Notes: generated by a model from the sequence alone, not told the origin. A DNA stretch of 64,000 nt from Thalassospira profundimaris (GCF_003326675.1 NZ_JPWF01000003.1:310001-374000); one strand, 5' to 3'; counted from the first letter of the stretch, positions 18,105 through 26,789 are shown. Numbers and translations: made by a program.

Positions 18105-18875
18105 ATGGTAATGGCGTTATTGCGCACGGTTGGCCGGATCGGGGTGGATGCCATCCTGCCGCCGCGCTGTGGCGGATGTGGTGTGATTACCGAAACCACC
18201 CATGCGGTTTGTGCCGATTGCTGGGCGGGCTTGCGGTTTATATCTGCGCCACAATGTGCCTGTTGCGGCTATCCGTTTGAACTTGATGACAGCGCTAACA
18301 TCATCGGGGGCGAAGGGGTTGACGGGCGGACCCTGTGTGGCACTTGCCTGCAAAAGAAACCGGCCTTTGACTGTGCGCGGGCCGCACTGGTGTATGATGA
18401 TCACAGCCGCGATTACCTGTTGCGGTTCAAGCATGCGGATCGCACCGATCTGACGCCGCTTCTGGCGCGCTGGCTTTATCAATGCGGGCAGGGGATATGG
18501 GATCAGGCGGATTTGATCGCCCCGGTTCCGCTGCATCGGCGGCGGTTGCTGTATCGTCGTTATAACCAGTCGGGATTGCTGGCAACCAAACTTTCGAAGA
18601 TGACAGGTGTCCCGTGGGACGGTTTGGTTTTGGGGCGGCAGCGCAACACACGCAGTCTTGGCGGGCTGGGGCCGTCTTCGCGCAAGCGTGAGGTCGGCGG
18701 GGCTTTTGCGATCAATGAACGTCGGGCCGCACAATGCGGGCTTGATGGTGCGCGGGTTGTTTTGATTGATGATGTACTGACAACCGGGGCGACCGCCAAT
18801 GCCTGTGCGCGGATTTTAAAGCAGTCAGGGGCACTGCACGTATCTGTGATCACAGTTGCACGTGTCGTACGATGA
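18105..18875 (+). CDS. comF: ComF family phosphoribosyltransferase-like protein
   Basis: 256 residues. The N-terminal double zinc-finger has CGGCGV, CADCW, CACCGY and CGTC. The C-terminal phosphoribosyltransferase domain has the PRPP loop VVLIDDVLTTGATANAC. ComF proteins take part in DNA uptake in naturally competent bacteria; in Alphaproteobacteria the role is not established. Two ATGs (18105 and 18111) are possible starts. A terminator follows. Confidence 0.92.
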   Translation: MVMALLRTVGRIGVDAILPPRCGGCGVITETTHAVCADCWAGLRFISAPQCACCGYPFELDDSANIIGGEGVDGRTLCGTCLQKKPAFDCARAALVYDDHSRDYLLRFKHADRTDLTPLLARWLYQCGQGIWDQADLIAPVPLHRRRLLYRRYNQSGLLATKLSKMTGVPWDGLVLGRQRNTRSLGGLGPSSRKREVGGAFAINERRAAQCGLDGARVVLIDDVLTTGATANACARILKQSGALHVSVITVARVVR

Positions 18876-18942
18876 CGCGTTGCAAAAAATCTGTTATATA
18901 ACCGCCATGAAAACAATTTCAGGCGCCGTATCAGATGCCAAA

Positions 18943-18966
18943 GCCCGGTAAAGCGGGCCTTTTTTA
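18943..18966 (+). terminator. Rho-independent terminator after comF
   Basis: GCCCG, six-base loop, CGGGC, then a run of T residues at about 18960-18965. Confidence 0.85.
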
Positions 18967-18998
18967 TGATCGGCTGCAAGTAGAAGGATGATTGCCCC

Positions 18999-19256
18999 AT
19001 GGCAAAAGTTGAAGTTTACGCCACCGAATGGTGCCCCTATTGCAAACGTGCCCGCAAGCTTCTTGAAGAAAAAGGTGTGAAATATCAGTTGATCGACGTG
19101 ATGATGGAGCCGAAGCGCAAAAAGGAAATGATGGACCGTGCCAATGGCCGTCATACCGTACCGCAGATCTTTATCAATGACGAACATATTGGCGGTTGCG
19201 ACGATCTGATGGCGCTTGATGCGGCCAACAAGCTTGACGCAAAACTGTCTGCCTGA
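18999..19256 (+). CDS. grxC: Glutaredoxin 3
   Basis: 85 residues, class I dithiol glutaredoxin. Active site WCPYCKRARKLL at the N-terminus, cis-Pro motif HTVPQIFIND and the GSH-binding GGCDDLMALD. It reduces protein disulfides and mixed disulfides with glutathione. Terminators on both sides suggest its own transcript. Confidence 0.96.
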   Translation: MAKVEVYATEWCPYCKRARKLLEEKGVKYQLIDVMMEPKRKKEMMDRANGRHTVPQIFINDEHIGGCDDLMALDAANKLDAKLSA

Positions 19257-19292
19257 TCGCCGTTAACCGGCGTCAGTGACATTAGTCATACA

Positions 19293-19322
19293 AAACCCCG
19301 GTCGGACTGGCCGGGGTTTTTC
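19293..19322. terminator. Terminator between grxC and the convergent LysR gene
   Basis: CCCCGGTC and GGCCGGGG form a stem flanked by A-run on one side and T-run on the other, so it can end both converging transcripts. Confidence 0.85.
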
Positions 19323-19364
19323 TTTGGTCTGATGATTGGAAAATTGTTGGGGCAAACCCGGCAT

Positions 19365-20249
19365 TCACCCCAAATCGACATCTGATGTCTGGGTCAGAAT
19401 TTGGCGGAATTCGGTAAAGGCCCTGGTGTCAAAGCCCGGACGTGTCGCCAGATGTGTATCGACGCTCATCAATGGATGTTCCTTGACGGTGCCAAGATGA
19501 TGCATCTGATTGACGATGTTGCGCGGCATGATGCTGATGCAGCTTCCCGCCGCCGTACAGGCAAACATGGCATGATAGGAACGGACTTCCTGAACGGCAA
19601 AATGTTCGCGGATACTGCCAAAGCCGGTCAGCCATTCCTCTGCCAGCATGCGATAGGTACATCCGGCTTCAAAGGCCGCCAGTGATCGTATTTTGATGTC
19701 GCTTGCATGTTTGATATCGGGGTGATCGGCGGGCAGTAAAAGAACAAGTTCTTCGCGAAACAGTGGAACGGTATCAAGCGTACCGGGTTCAAGCCACCAG
19801 TCACCCGATGGAATGGCAATCAAGGCACAATCGATTTGTCGCGCCAGCAACTGATCAATCAACTGTCGTGTCGGGCTTGTGGAAAGTTCGATCAAAACAT
19901 CGGGCCAGGCCTTGTTGAAGGCGGCCAATGGCGCGGGCAGGCGACTGGCAACCGTGCTTTCCATTGATCCGATGCGCAGGGTTCCTTGCGGTTCTGATGG
20001 ATTGACGCTTTGTCGGGCTTCCTCGGCAAGGTTCAGTATATGTTCGGCATATTCTAGGAATTTCGCACCCTCTGCCGTCAGGATCATGCGTTTGCTGTCG
20101 CGCTGGAACAGGGCAACGCCGATCTCGGTTTCAAGGTTCTGGACCCGCGTTGTGACATTCGATGGCACCCGTCCCAAAAGTTCGGCTGCACGCGTGATGC
20201 CCTGTTCTTTTGCGACCGTCCTGAAAACGGCAAGGGATGCGATATCCAA
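19365..20249 (-). CDS. LysR-family transcriptional regulator
   Basis: 294 residues. The wHTH is FRTVAKEQGITRAAELLGRVPSNVTTRVQNLE, followed by an effector-binding domain opening with LRIGSMESTVASRLPAPLAAF. It resembles the PtrR/YneJ-like group, but the effector is unknown. It is divergent from the nitronate monooxygenase gene at 20377 with a palindrome-rich AT-rich spacer, so control of that gene is likely. Confidence 0.9.
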   Translation of the reverse strand: MDIASLAVFRTVAKEQGITRAAELLGRVPSNVTTRVQNLETEIGVALFQRDSKRMILTAEGAKFLEYAEHILNLAEEARQSVNPSEPQGTLRIGSMESTVASRLPAPLAAFNKAWPDVLIELSTSPTRQLIDQLLARQIDCALIAIPSGDWWLEPGTLDTVPLFREELVLLLPADHPDIKHASDIKIRSLAAFEAGCTYRMLAEEWLTGFGSIREHFAVQEVRSYHAMFACTAAGSCISIMPRNIVNQMHHLGTVKEHPLMSVDTHLATRPGFDTRAFTEFRQILTQTSDVDLG

Positions 20250-20284
20250 AGATATTCTCCAAATTCGAATTGACTCGTTTTTAA

Positions 20285-20320
20285 ATTCTCATTTAAAGAA
20301 TAAATAGCAGAATTAATTCT
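20285..20320. promoter_or_regulatory. Candidate LysR operator region
   Basis: Two dyads lie side by side: ATTC-N9-GAAT (20285-20301) and the perfect 12-base palindrome AGAATTAATTCT (20309-20320). They sit in the 127-base divergent spacer between the LysR gene and the nitronate monooxygenase gene, as a recognition plus activation site would. Confidence 0.5.
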
Positions 20321-20376
20321 TAAAGAAAGAAAATCATAGGCGGAGGGATTTGAAGCTCCGTTCGGGAAGGAACGTC

Positions 20377-21438
20377 ATGCTGGATCAAATTGGTGTAAAA
20401 CTGCCGATCATACAGGCCCCGATGGCCGGGGTTTCGACCCCGGAACTTGCATCGGAGGTGTCAAATGCCGGTGCGCTGGGGTCTATCGGTGTGGGGGCAA
20501 CCGATGCCGCCGGGGCACGTACGATGATTGACGAACTTCGGGCGCGGACCCATCGGCCCTTTAACGTCAACGTGTTTGTTCATCAATCACCCACCCCCGA
20601 TCATATTCGCGAAGCCGCATGGCTGGATGTGCTAAGACCAAGTTTCGAGGTATTCGGGGCAAAGCCCCCGCAAAGTCTGCGCACGATCTATAAAAGCTTT
20701 GCTGATGATCGCGACATGCAGGCATTGCTGATCAAGGCCAAACCCGCCGTGGTCAGCTTGCATTTCGGGTTGCCGTCAGCCAATGTGATCCGTGAACTGA
20801 AAAACGCAGGCATCAAGCTTCTGGCGACGGCGACAAGCATTGAAGAAGCCCGCAAAATCGAGGCCGCCGGTATTGATGGCATTGTTGCCCAGGGTATTGA
20901 GGCCGGGGGGCATCGCGGCATGTTTGATCCGGCGTCACCTGATGACGGTTTGGGGACGGTTGCGCTGACCCGATTGCTGGTGCGCGAATGCACCGTGCCG
21001 GTGATTGCGGCGGGCGGGATTATGGACGGGGCGGGAATTCGATCCGTTCTTGATCTTGGGGCGGTGGCGGCCCAGATGGGGACGGCCTTTATTTCCTGCC
21101 CGGAAAGTGCGGCGGATGACGCATATCGTGCGGCCCTTATGGGTGAAGCTGCCCGGCATACTCGGATGACCGATGCCATTTCCGGGCGGCCTGCGCGCGC
21201 GCTTGGTAACCGTTTCACGGCGTTGGCGGAAGCCCTTGATCTAAGTCCGCCAGATTATCCGATTGCCTATGATGCCGGTAAGGCGCTTAACGCGGCGGCC
21301 AAGGCGCAGGGGGAATTCGGTTTCGGGGCGCAATGGGCGGGGCAGGGCGCACCGTTATCGCGTGCAATGCCTGCACGCGAACTGGTGGCGAATTTGATGG
21401 ATGAATATCACAAGGCAGGACAAAGCCGGGCGGTTTAA
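20377..21438 (+). CDS. Nitronate monooxygenase / 2-nitropropane dioxygenase family protein
   Basis: 353 residues. FMN-dependent TIM barrel oxidising alkyl nitronates. Family motifs: LPIIQAPMAGVSTPELASEV, ALGSIGVGA, VVSLHFGLP, DGIVAQGIEAGGHRG and PVIAAGGIMDG. The ATG at 20377 is preferred because GAAGGAA lies 5 nt upstream; a TTG at 20350 would add nine residues but has no well-placed RBS. A second family member lies at 37972. Confidence 0.88.
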   Translation: MLDQIGVKLPIIQAPMAGVSTPELASEVSNAGALGSIGVGATDAAGARTMIDELRARTHRPFNVNVFVHQSPTPDHIREAAWLDVLRPSFEVFGAKPPQSLRTIYKSFADDRDMQALLIKAKPAVVSLHFGLPSANVIRELKNAGIKLLATATSIEEARKIEAAGIDGIVAQGIEAGGHRGMFDPASPDDGLGTVALTRLLVRECTVPVIAAGGIMDGAGIRSVLDLGAVAAQMGTAFISCPESAADDAYRAALMGEAARHTRMTDAISGRPARALGNRFTALAEALDLSPPDYPIAYDAGKALNAAAKAQGEFGFGAQWAGQGAPLSRAMPARELVANLMDEYHKAGQSRAV

Positions 21439-21450
21439 GGCCCGGCTTTG
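21421..21450 (+). terminator. Hairpin over the nitronate monooxygenase stop codon
   Basis: An 11-bp perfect stem (CAAAGCCGGGC with GCCCGGCTTTG) whose loop contains the TAA stop at 21436-21438. Only a short T-rich stretch (TCTTTG) follows. It probably ends both this gene and the convergent oxidoreductase. Confidence 0.65.
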
Positions 21451-21465
21451 TCTTTGCGCATTCTG

Positions 21466-22806
21466 TTATCCGCCAAACGTGGCTTCCATTTCCTTGCGGA
21501 ATGCAATTGCCGGGTCCTTGGCATCAAATTCGACATCATCCCATGTCAGGGTTTGATCCATCGCGACCGGGCGTTTGATTTTAAGATGATGGGCAAGGCC
21601 AATCGGCAGGGCATTGCGTGCGCGCGATGTGCTTGCCGGGGCCAGTTTGCCATAAACGGTATAACCGCCTTCCCCATCGAGCATTTCACCGGGTTTAAGA
21701 TCGCGCTTGGCAGTGGCAACCGCATCGCCCGACCAGGCGCGTGATGTGCCGGTTGCCTCGTGACGCAAGGCCGCCGATGCCACCGAAATGCCCAGTTCCA
21801 GCCCGATCAGGTGATAGGGCTTATACATGGTTGAATATTGTCCGCTTGGATCGGTCAAAAGACCATATTCGTTAAAGCAACGTGCGACATAGTCGCTGGG
21901 TGCTTCGAAGGTGACGTAAACGCCCCAGCGCAGGTCGCGAAAGACCGGGCGTGTGTCACGTTCAAGACTTGAAACAACCTCGACCGTGCCTTTGCGATCA
22001 AGGATGCCGCCACTTTCACGCGGGCAAAGCAAACGGGGAAGATCATCGACCCCGCAGGCCGGGAATTGCAATCCGCAATCTTGGGGCACAAGATCACAGG
22101 CATTGGAAACAGCGGCCATTTCAATGGCGGATTTGGTGCCATCAAGGAAGCTGTTGAAAATTTGCGGGTTCATGCCGCCTGCCTGTGCCTGCTCTGGCGT
22201 CAGACCATAGTGATGCCAGACATCATCAGGTGTGACATGGTGATAGATCGGAAGATATTTGGTGCCCTTGCCGGCACACGTTACCGGCAGGCCGATGGCA
22301 CGTGCCCAATCGACCATTTCCGAAATCAGGGCAGGCTGATCGCCATAGGCCATGGAATAGACAAGACCGGCGGCCTCGGCCCGCTTGGCAAGAAGCGGAC
22401 CGGCAAGAACGTCGGCCTCGACATTGACCATGACGATATGGCGACCATATTCGATGGCCTTTAGCGCAAAGCGAATACCCGCCGACGGGCTTCCGGTTGC
22501 ATCAATGATGACTTCCAGTCCATCAGCCGCAATCAGGGCATCGGCATCCTCGGTGATCCAGGTGGTGCGGTTTTTATACGCACTTGCCGGATCGGTTGCC
22601 GAAAACCGGTCGTCGGACCAGCCAACGCGGCGCAGGGCCGCCTTGGCGCGGTCGATGCTCAGATCGGCAATGCCCAGAACGTGATAGCCCGGGTGATGAC
22701 CGGCCTGACTAAGAAACATTGATCCGAATTTACCGGCACCGATGATGCCAACCCGAACCGGATTGCCATCATCAGCACGCTTGCGCAGTTTTGCATCGAG
22801 ATTCAT
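21466..22806 (-). CDS. NAD(P)-dependent oxidoreductase with C-terminal SAF domain
   Basis: 446 residues. The N-terminal Rossmann fold has VRVGIIGAGKFGSMFLSQ and a conserved DATGSPSAG, like homoserine-dehydrogenase-type NAD-binding domains. The C-terminal part (about 365-410) looks like a SAF domain: AVATAKRDLKPGEMLDGEGG. Proteins of this type are found in sugar-acid or compatible-solute catabolic loci; the substrate is unknown. It follows the PhyH dioxygenase gene by 25 nt and the GntR gene is two genes upstream, forming one unit. Confidence 0.75.
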   Translation of the reverse strand: MNLDAKLRKRADDGNPVRVGIIGAGKFGSMFLSQAGHHPGYHVLGIADLSIDRAKAALRRVGWSDDRFSATDPASAYKNRTTWITEDADALIAADGLEVIIDATGSPSAGIRFALKAIEYGRHIVMVNVEADVLAGPLLAKRAEAAGLVYSMAYGDQPALISEMVDWARAIGLPVTCAGKGTKYLPIYHHVTPDDVWHHYGLTPEQAQAGGMNPQIFNSFLDGTKSAIEMAAVSNACDLVPQDCGLQFPACGVDDLPRLLCPRESGGILDRKGTVEVVSSLERDTRPVFRDLRWGVYVTFEAPSDYVARCFNEYGLLTDPSGQYSTMYKPYHLIGLELGISVASAALRHEATGTSRAWSGDAVATAKRDLKPGEMLDGEGGYTVYGKLAPASTSRARNALPIGLAHHLKIKRPVAMDQTLTWDDVEFDAKDPAIAFRKEMEATFGG

Positions 22807-22831
22807 TTAACTTCACTTCTCTGGTGGGCTG

Positions 22832-23626
22832 TTACGCGGCGGATCGCTTGGCGACCAGTTCTTCAAGGCAGCTATCCGCAAGCGGTTCAATCGGTGTGAA
22901 ATCGCGATGCGCGATCCACGGTTTACGATTGAATGCCCGGATATGGTTCGAAACGGCGCACAGGCTGAGATAGACAATCGTGCGGTCAAACGGGCTGATA
23001 TTGGGCGGGCTGGCATGGACCAGATTGCCGTGGAACATCACAACCGATCCTGCCGGACCAATCGGCGCTTCGCAACCGCCTTCGGCGGCAAGTTTGCTGA
23101 CGGTTTCACGATCAAGCGTCCAAAGCGGATAGGACGTGGTTTCAAGATCATGTCCGGCCTGAAGCACACCTGCTTTATGGCTTTTGGGAATAAAAAGAAG
23201 CGGGCCGTTGGCCGGGGTCACATCTTCGAGGAACAGGGCAATGTTAAAGGCACGCGGTTCGGGCATTTCATCATCGCGTTGCCATGTGCCGTAATCCTGA
23301 TGCCATTGCCAGACAGCGCCATCAAAGGCGGCCTTGGCGTTGATCTTGTACTGATGCATGTAAACCTGTTCTTCAAGATACTGAACAACCGGTTCAATCA
23401 GGCGGGGATGCGCGCCAAGACGGCGGTGGGCTTCGTTATAGGTATGTGCGGCAAAGGCGGTTCGGGCGACGCCGGATTTTTCACGCCAGACCTCTTCGCG
23501 GTCGGATGCGTAAATTTGTTTGGCTTCGGATAACAGCAGGGCGGCTTCTTCGCGTGAAAAAAGTTCAGGCAAAAAAACAAAGCCATCCTCGCGAAATTTC
23601 GCGAGTTCGTTCTCACTGAGTTTCAT
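22832..23626 (-). CDS. PhyH-family Fe(II)/2-oxoglutarate dioxygenase, ectoine-hydroxylase-like
   Basis: 264 residues from the ATG at 23626, chosen for the RBS GGAGGAAA just upstream; the frame is open seven codons further. The iron-binding His and Asp are in WQWHQDYGTWQ and the distal His in MFHGNLVHASPPN; 2-oxoglutarate is probably held by the Arg in PFDRTIVYLSLC. The segment between, DDEMPEPRAFN...NGPLLFIPKSHK, resembles the EctD signature more than ordinary PhyH proteins. No ectABC genes are nearby, so a related substrate is more likely than ectoine itself. It lies between a GntR regulator and a SAF oxidoreductase. Confidence 0.82.
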   Translation of the reverse strand: MKLSENELAKFREDGFVFLPELFSREEAALLLSEAKQIYASDREEVWREKSGVARTAFAAHTYNEAHRRLGAHPRLIEPVVQYLEEQVYMHQYKINAKAAFDGAVWQWHQDYGTWQRDDEMPEPRAFNIALFLEDVTPANGPLLFIPKSHKAGVLQAGHDLETTSYPLWTLDRETVSKLAAEGGCEAPIGPAGSVVMFHGNLVHASPPNISPFDRTIVYLSLCAVSNHIRAFNRKPWIAHRDFTPIEPLADSCLEELVAKRSAA

Positions 23627-23690
23627 GACGTTTCCTCCGCGCCGCACATTCTTGTTTTTTATGTTGCGGCCTGATGCCCGTATCGGGCGG

Positions 23691-24362
23691 TTAATTGGTT
23701 TGGTGATCGGTTTCCTTCATCTTCGAAATCAGGCGAATCTTTGCATTGCGTGTATGCTTGTTCGCCAGCATTTGGGCACGGTCACCATCGCCGGCGCAAA
23801 TTGCGTCGGCGATGGCTTCATGTTCCGTCCAGACCGGATCACGGGATGCTCCGGTCTCCAGATAGGCATGCATCACGCGCCGCATTTGCAACCATACGGC
23901 CGCTGATGCTTCGGGCAAAAGGGGGTTGCCCGAAAGACGGTAGATCGTTTGATGAAATGCGACGTCGGCTGCAACAAGTTCTGCGGTGTCGCCGCTGCCC
24001 AGGGCGTGGTTTCCCTGTGTGATGGCAGCCCGCAAAGCCGATTCCCGGTCGGAGGCCATGGAATGTGCGGCAAGACGGGCGGCGAGCCCGTCAAACGCTT
24101 CTCGCAGGTCATAAACGTGACGGACCAAATCGGCATCAACGGCAGCAACGCGGTAACCGCGCCGCCCCATCGGTTCGACCAGTCCGTCACGACGCAGCAG
24201 CCCCAGAGCTTGCAACACGGGTTGCCGCGAGACATTGAGTTCCTCAGCCAGCGCTTCCTGACGCAAAGGTGTCCCGGGAGGGAGAGCACCGGAACACAAG
24301 GCATCAACCAGGCGGTCATGCACTTCGTCAGTCAGACTTTTACGACCGGAAAGAGGTTCCAT
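23691..24362 (-). CDS. GntR-family (FadR/FCD type) transcriptional regulator
   Basis: 223 residues from the ATG at 24362, with RBS GAAGGA 6 nt upstream; a TTG two codons earlier is possible. The wHTH region is LTDEVHDRLVDALCSGALPPG...EALAEELNVSRQPVLQALGLLRRDGLVE. The C-terminal all-helical FCD domain has metal-ligand positions in YDLREAFDGLAARLAA and AAVWLQMRRVMHAYLE plus HEAIADAI. It heads the unit with the PhyH dioxygenase and SAF oxidoreductase and probably controls it through the operator upstream of its own start. Confidence 0.9.
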   Translation of the reverse strand: MEPLSGRKSLTDEVHDRLVDALCSGALPPGTPLRQEALAEELNVSRQPVLQALGLLRRDGLVEPMGRRGYRVAAVDADLVRHVYDLREAFDGLAARLAAHSMASDRESALRAAITQGNHALGSGDTAELVAADVAFHQTIYRLSGNPLLPEASAAVWLQMRRVMHAYLETGASRDPVWTEHEAIADAICAGDGDRAQMLANKHTRNAKIRLISKMKETDHQTN

Positions 24363-24378
24363 CTTCAATCCTTCTTAG

Positions 24379-24400
24379 GTGTACGGAATACTGTATACAC
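24379..24400. promoter_or_regulatory. Candidate GntR operator upstream of the GntR gene
   Basis: An imperfect 22-base dyad: GTGTA and TACAC at the outer ends, with an inner TGTATACA palindrome. It lies 17 bases upstream of the GntR ATG, consistent with autoregulation by an FCD-type GntR protein. Confidence 0.5.
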
Positions 24401-24626
24401 TAATTTCAACCAAGGGAAGGTGTAAGTTCGTCTGCTGACTCTGTTTGGTTGTGCGAAGGGGTGGTTGATGTGCAAGAAGTCCCGATTTTCCAAGGGATTG
24501 CGCGGAAAAGAGCAGGCGTGACTGACTTCACAGTGATGCGGGGCGCGCGCTATTCGAATTGCGTATTGTCGTAACACCTGGGCGGGGCCATCATAAGTAT
24601 GACAACGATAAAAAGGAGAATGCATC

Positions 24627-25451
24627 ATGACCCGTTTCATTGCTGCCTGTGTTCAGGTCAATTCCCAGGACGCCATGTCCGATAACCTTGCGCGTGCGGC
24701 GACCTATGCACGTGATGCCCATGCGGCAGGTGCCCGGTTGATCGCATTTCCCGAAAATGTATCGATGATGTCTTTTGGTGGCGAAAATGTCCGTGCGGCG
24801 GCCTTTCCGGAAGGTGATCATCCCGGTCTTGTCTTTTTCTGTGATCTGGCCACGGAACTTCAATCAACCCTGATTGTCGGATCACTGCATGTAAAGGTCG
24901 AGGGCGAAGACCGGGTGGCAAACCGGTGCTTTGTGATTGGTCCCGATGGCAAGGTGATCACGTCTTATGACAAGATTCACATGTTTGATGTCGATCTTGC
25001 CAATGGTGAAAGTTACCGCGAAAGCAAAACATTCCGTCCCGGCGACACTGCCAAACTTGCGGAGACCGAATTCGGCAAGGTCGGTGTTTCAGTCTGTTAT
25101 GACGTGCGGTTCCCGCATCTGTTTCGGGATTATGCCAAGGCCGGGGCAAAGATCCTTAGCATCCCGGCGGCCTTTACCCGAACGACCGGGCAGGCACACT
25201 GGCATACGCTTTTGAAATCGCGGGCGATTGAAAATGGCTGCTTTGTCATTGCCGCTGCGCAGTGTGGCGATCATCCGGGCGGACGTCAGACATTCGGCCA
25301 TTCCCTGATCATTGATCCGTGGGGCGAAGTTCTGGCCGATGGCGGGACCGATCCCGGCTTTATCACGGCCGAGATCGATCTTGATCGGGTGGATGAAATC
25401 CGGCGCATGGTGCCATCCCTGCAAAATGGCCAGACCTATAAGTCATACTGA
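24627..25451 (+). CDS. Carbon-nitrogen hydrolase (nitrilase superfamily, Nit/amidase-like)
   Basis: 274 residues. The catalytic triad is complete: Glu in IAFPENVSMM, Lys in SYDKIHMFDV and Cys in GVSVCYDVRFPHLFR. The end QNGQTYKSY is normal. It fits the Nit1/Nit2-type omega-amidases or deaminated-glutathione amidases, which often lie close to grxC in Alphaproteobacteria; here grxC is 5.4 kb away. A clear RBS (AAAAGGAGAA) precedes the ATG. Confidence 0.9.
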   Translation: MTRFIAACVQVNSQDAMSDNLARAATYARDAHAAGARLIAFPENVSMMSFGGENVRAAAFPEGDHPGLVFFCDLATELQSTLIVGSLHVKVEGEDRVANRCFVIGPDGKVITSYDKIHMFDVDLANGESYRESKTFRPGDTAKLAETEFGKVGVSVCYDVRFPHLFRDYAKAGAKILSIPAAFTRTTGQAHWHTLLKSRAIENGCFVIAAAQCGDHPGGRQTFGHSLIIDPWGEVLADGGTDPGFITAEIDLDRVDEIRRMVPSLQNGQTYKSY

Positions 25452-25532
25452 TGACTGCTCACGTGACCGTGTATTGATAACTATCCATGTCAGGCTAGTT
25501 CTGACTTAGAGTGGTCGACTTTGCCATCTTGG

Positions 25533-26789
25533 TTACCTTTGAACATGGTTTCTGTACCCCTTTCTAGCGTCGATAAGAGATCGTTCTGAAACGGTGAAAG
25601 GAGTTCGTGTCTCTCTAGCGAGAAACTCTAGGAAACTTTCTTGTATTATTTTCGTCTGACCCACGTAAATTTTAAAATCTTCAGGTATGCTTGTGATTCT
25701 GGGGTTTACGATTATTAACTTTTTGTTCGATGATTTTGATATCCACTCACGGAACGTTTGGTTGATGTGGGTATCTCCAAACCCATATCCAATCACAAAT
25801 AGTTCATCTACGTAGCCCAGATGCCTTTTAAAAAGTGGAAGTATTTCGCTTGGGATGCTCTGTGAAGCTCTGTCTTCAAATTTGTGCATTCCAGTTAGCA
25901 CAGAGCGCCTCAAAAATTGGAGGGTCTTTTGATCGTCAAAGAATGCTATTTCGTTGGTGCATTTAAAATCAGGTATAGTTGCTATCAGTAGATTAATTTC
26001 ACGTAATAGAGAAATAATATGTCTGTAATTTGTGCATTCATCAAAGTTTATTTTTAGATATTTCTTATTGTCGTCATAAAGAAAAATATCTAAAGCGCCA
26101 TGAATCTTGAATAAATTTATTCCTCTATCGTTGATGTTATTCATAAAATTTAGTGGTTCTTGATGAAATTTGTCACAGTTAAATTCATCGAATTTTATTC
26201 GAGAATGGTTTTTATATTCATTTTGAATTAGTGGGATGCTCATTCCCCTGTTATAAAATCCTGTTTTGTATGTTATGTTGTAGTGGCTTGCCAATATCTC
26301 GATGTTTAGATCGTGGTTGGAAGTAAAAATCCAAAATGGGTAATCAACATCTAAAAATTTTTGGAATCTGTAATAAAGATCTAGCGTGTTTTTTATGTAT
26401 TTTTCATTTTTTACTTGTCGGAAAATTAGTAAAATCGATACTAGCTCGACTAACCAACTACGCATGTGATGGAGGTCTTGAAACAGGTCCTTATTGTTGT
26501 GAGTGCGACCTATTTCGACCTCAAGTGCGCCGATAATCTGTTCGTAATGTAGTTCTGAATTTGTAAGGAGTTTGGAAGTAATCTCAATTGTTTGATTCTT
26601 CCTTCCCTCACCACACTTTTTCCAGTGTTCATTGAGATCGTTCAACTTATTCGGAGTGAGCCAATCACGAATTTCGTTGGTGATATCCCATACTAGTGGA
26701 AGGCCAAAATCATAGGATGCTCCTGCTCCGAGAAACATCCCTCTCCAATTTTTCATTTGTTGAATCTTGGTTGTTAGCTTTCTAAGCAT
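25533..26789 (-). CDS. SIR2-like domain protein, AT-rich orphan (putative anti-phage NADase)
   Basis: About 418 residues from ATG 26789 (a TTG at 26819 and an ATG at 26756 are alternatives; none has a strong RBS). Sirtuin-type NAD-binding and catalytic motifs are intact: GAGASYDFGLP at 21-31, TSNHD at 156-160, KIHG with His 230, and VIGYGFGDTHIN at 332-343. This is the SIR2_2 pattern of bacterial defence NADases (as in DSR or ThsA-like proteins), not of protein deacetylases, and no Zn finger is seen. No membrane segment, and the last 80 residues match nothing recognised. The DNA is visibly AT-rich compared with both flanks and codon use differs, indicating horizontal transfer. No partner gene is next to it. 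A defence role is inferred. Confidence 0.78.
   Translation of the reverse strand: MLRKLTTKIQQMKNWRGMFLGAGASYDFGLPLVWDITNEIRDWLTPNKLNDLNEHWKKCGEGRKNQTIEITSKLLTNSELHYEQIIGALEVEIGRTHNNKDLFQDLHHMRSWLVELVSILLIFRQVKNEKYIKNTLDLYYRFQKFLDVDYPFWIFTSNHDLNIEILASHYNITYKTGFYNRGMSIPLIQNEYKNHSRIKFDEFNCDKFHQEPLNFMNNINDRGINLFKIHGALDIFLYDDNKKYLKINFDECTNYRHIISLLREINLLIATIPDFKCTNEIAFFDDQKTLQFLRRSVLTGMHKFEDRASQSIPSEILPLFKRHLGYVDELFVIGYGFGDTHINQTFREWISKSSNKKLIIVNPRITSIPEDFKIYVGQTKIIQESFLEFLARETRTPFTVSERSLIDARKGYRNHVQR

Noticed and set aside
25456-25532. Phage or transposon attachment site to the left of the SIR2 gene
   Set aside because: Only 5-8 base dyads and 7-base shared words; no integrase, transposase or tRNA gene nearby, so chance cannot be excluded.
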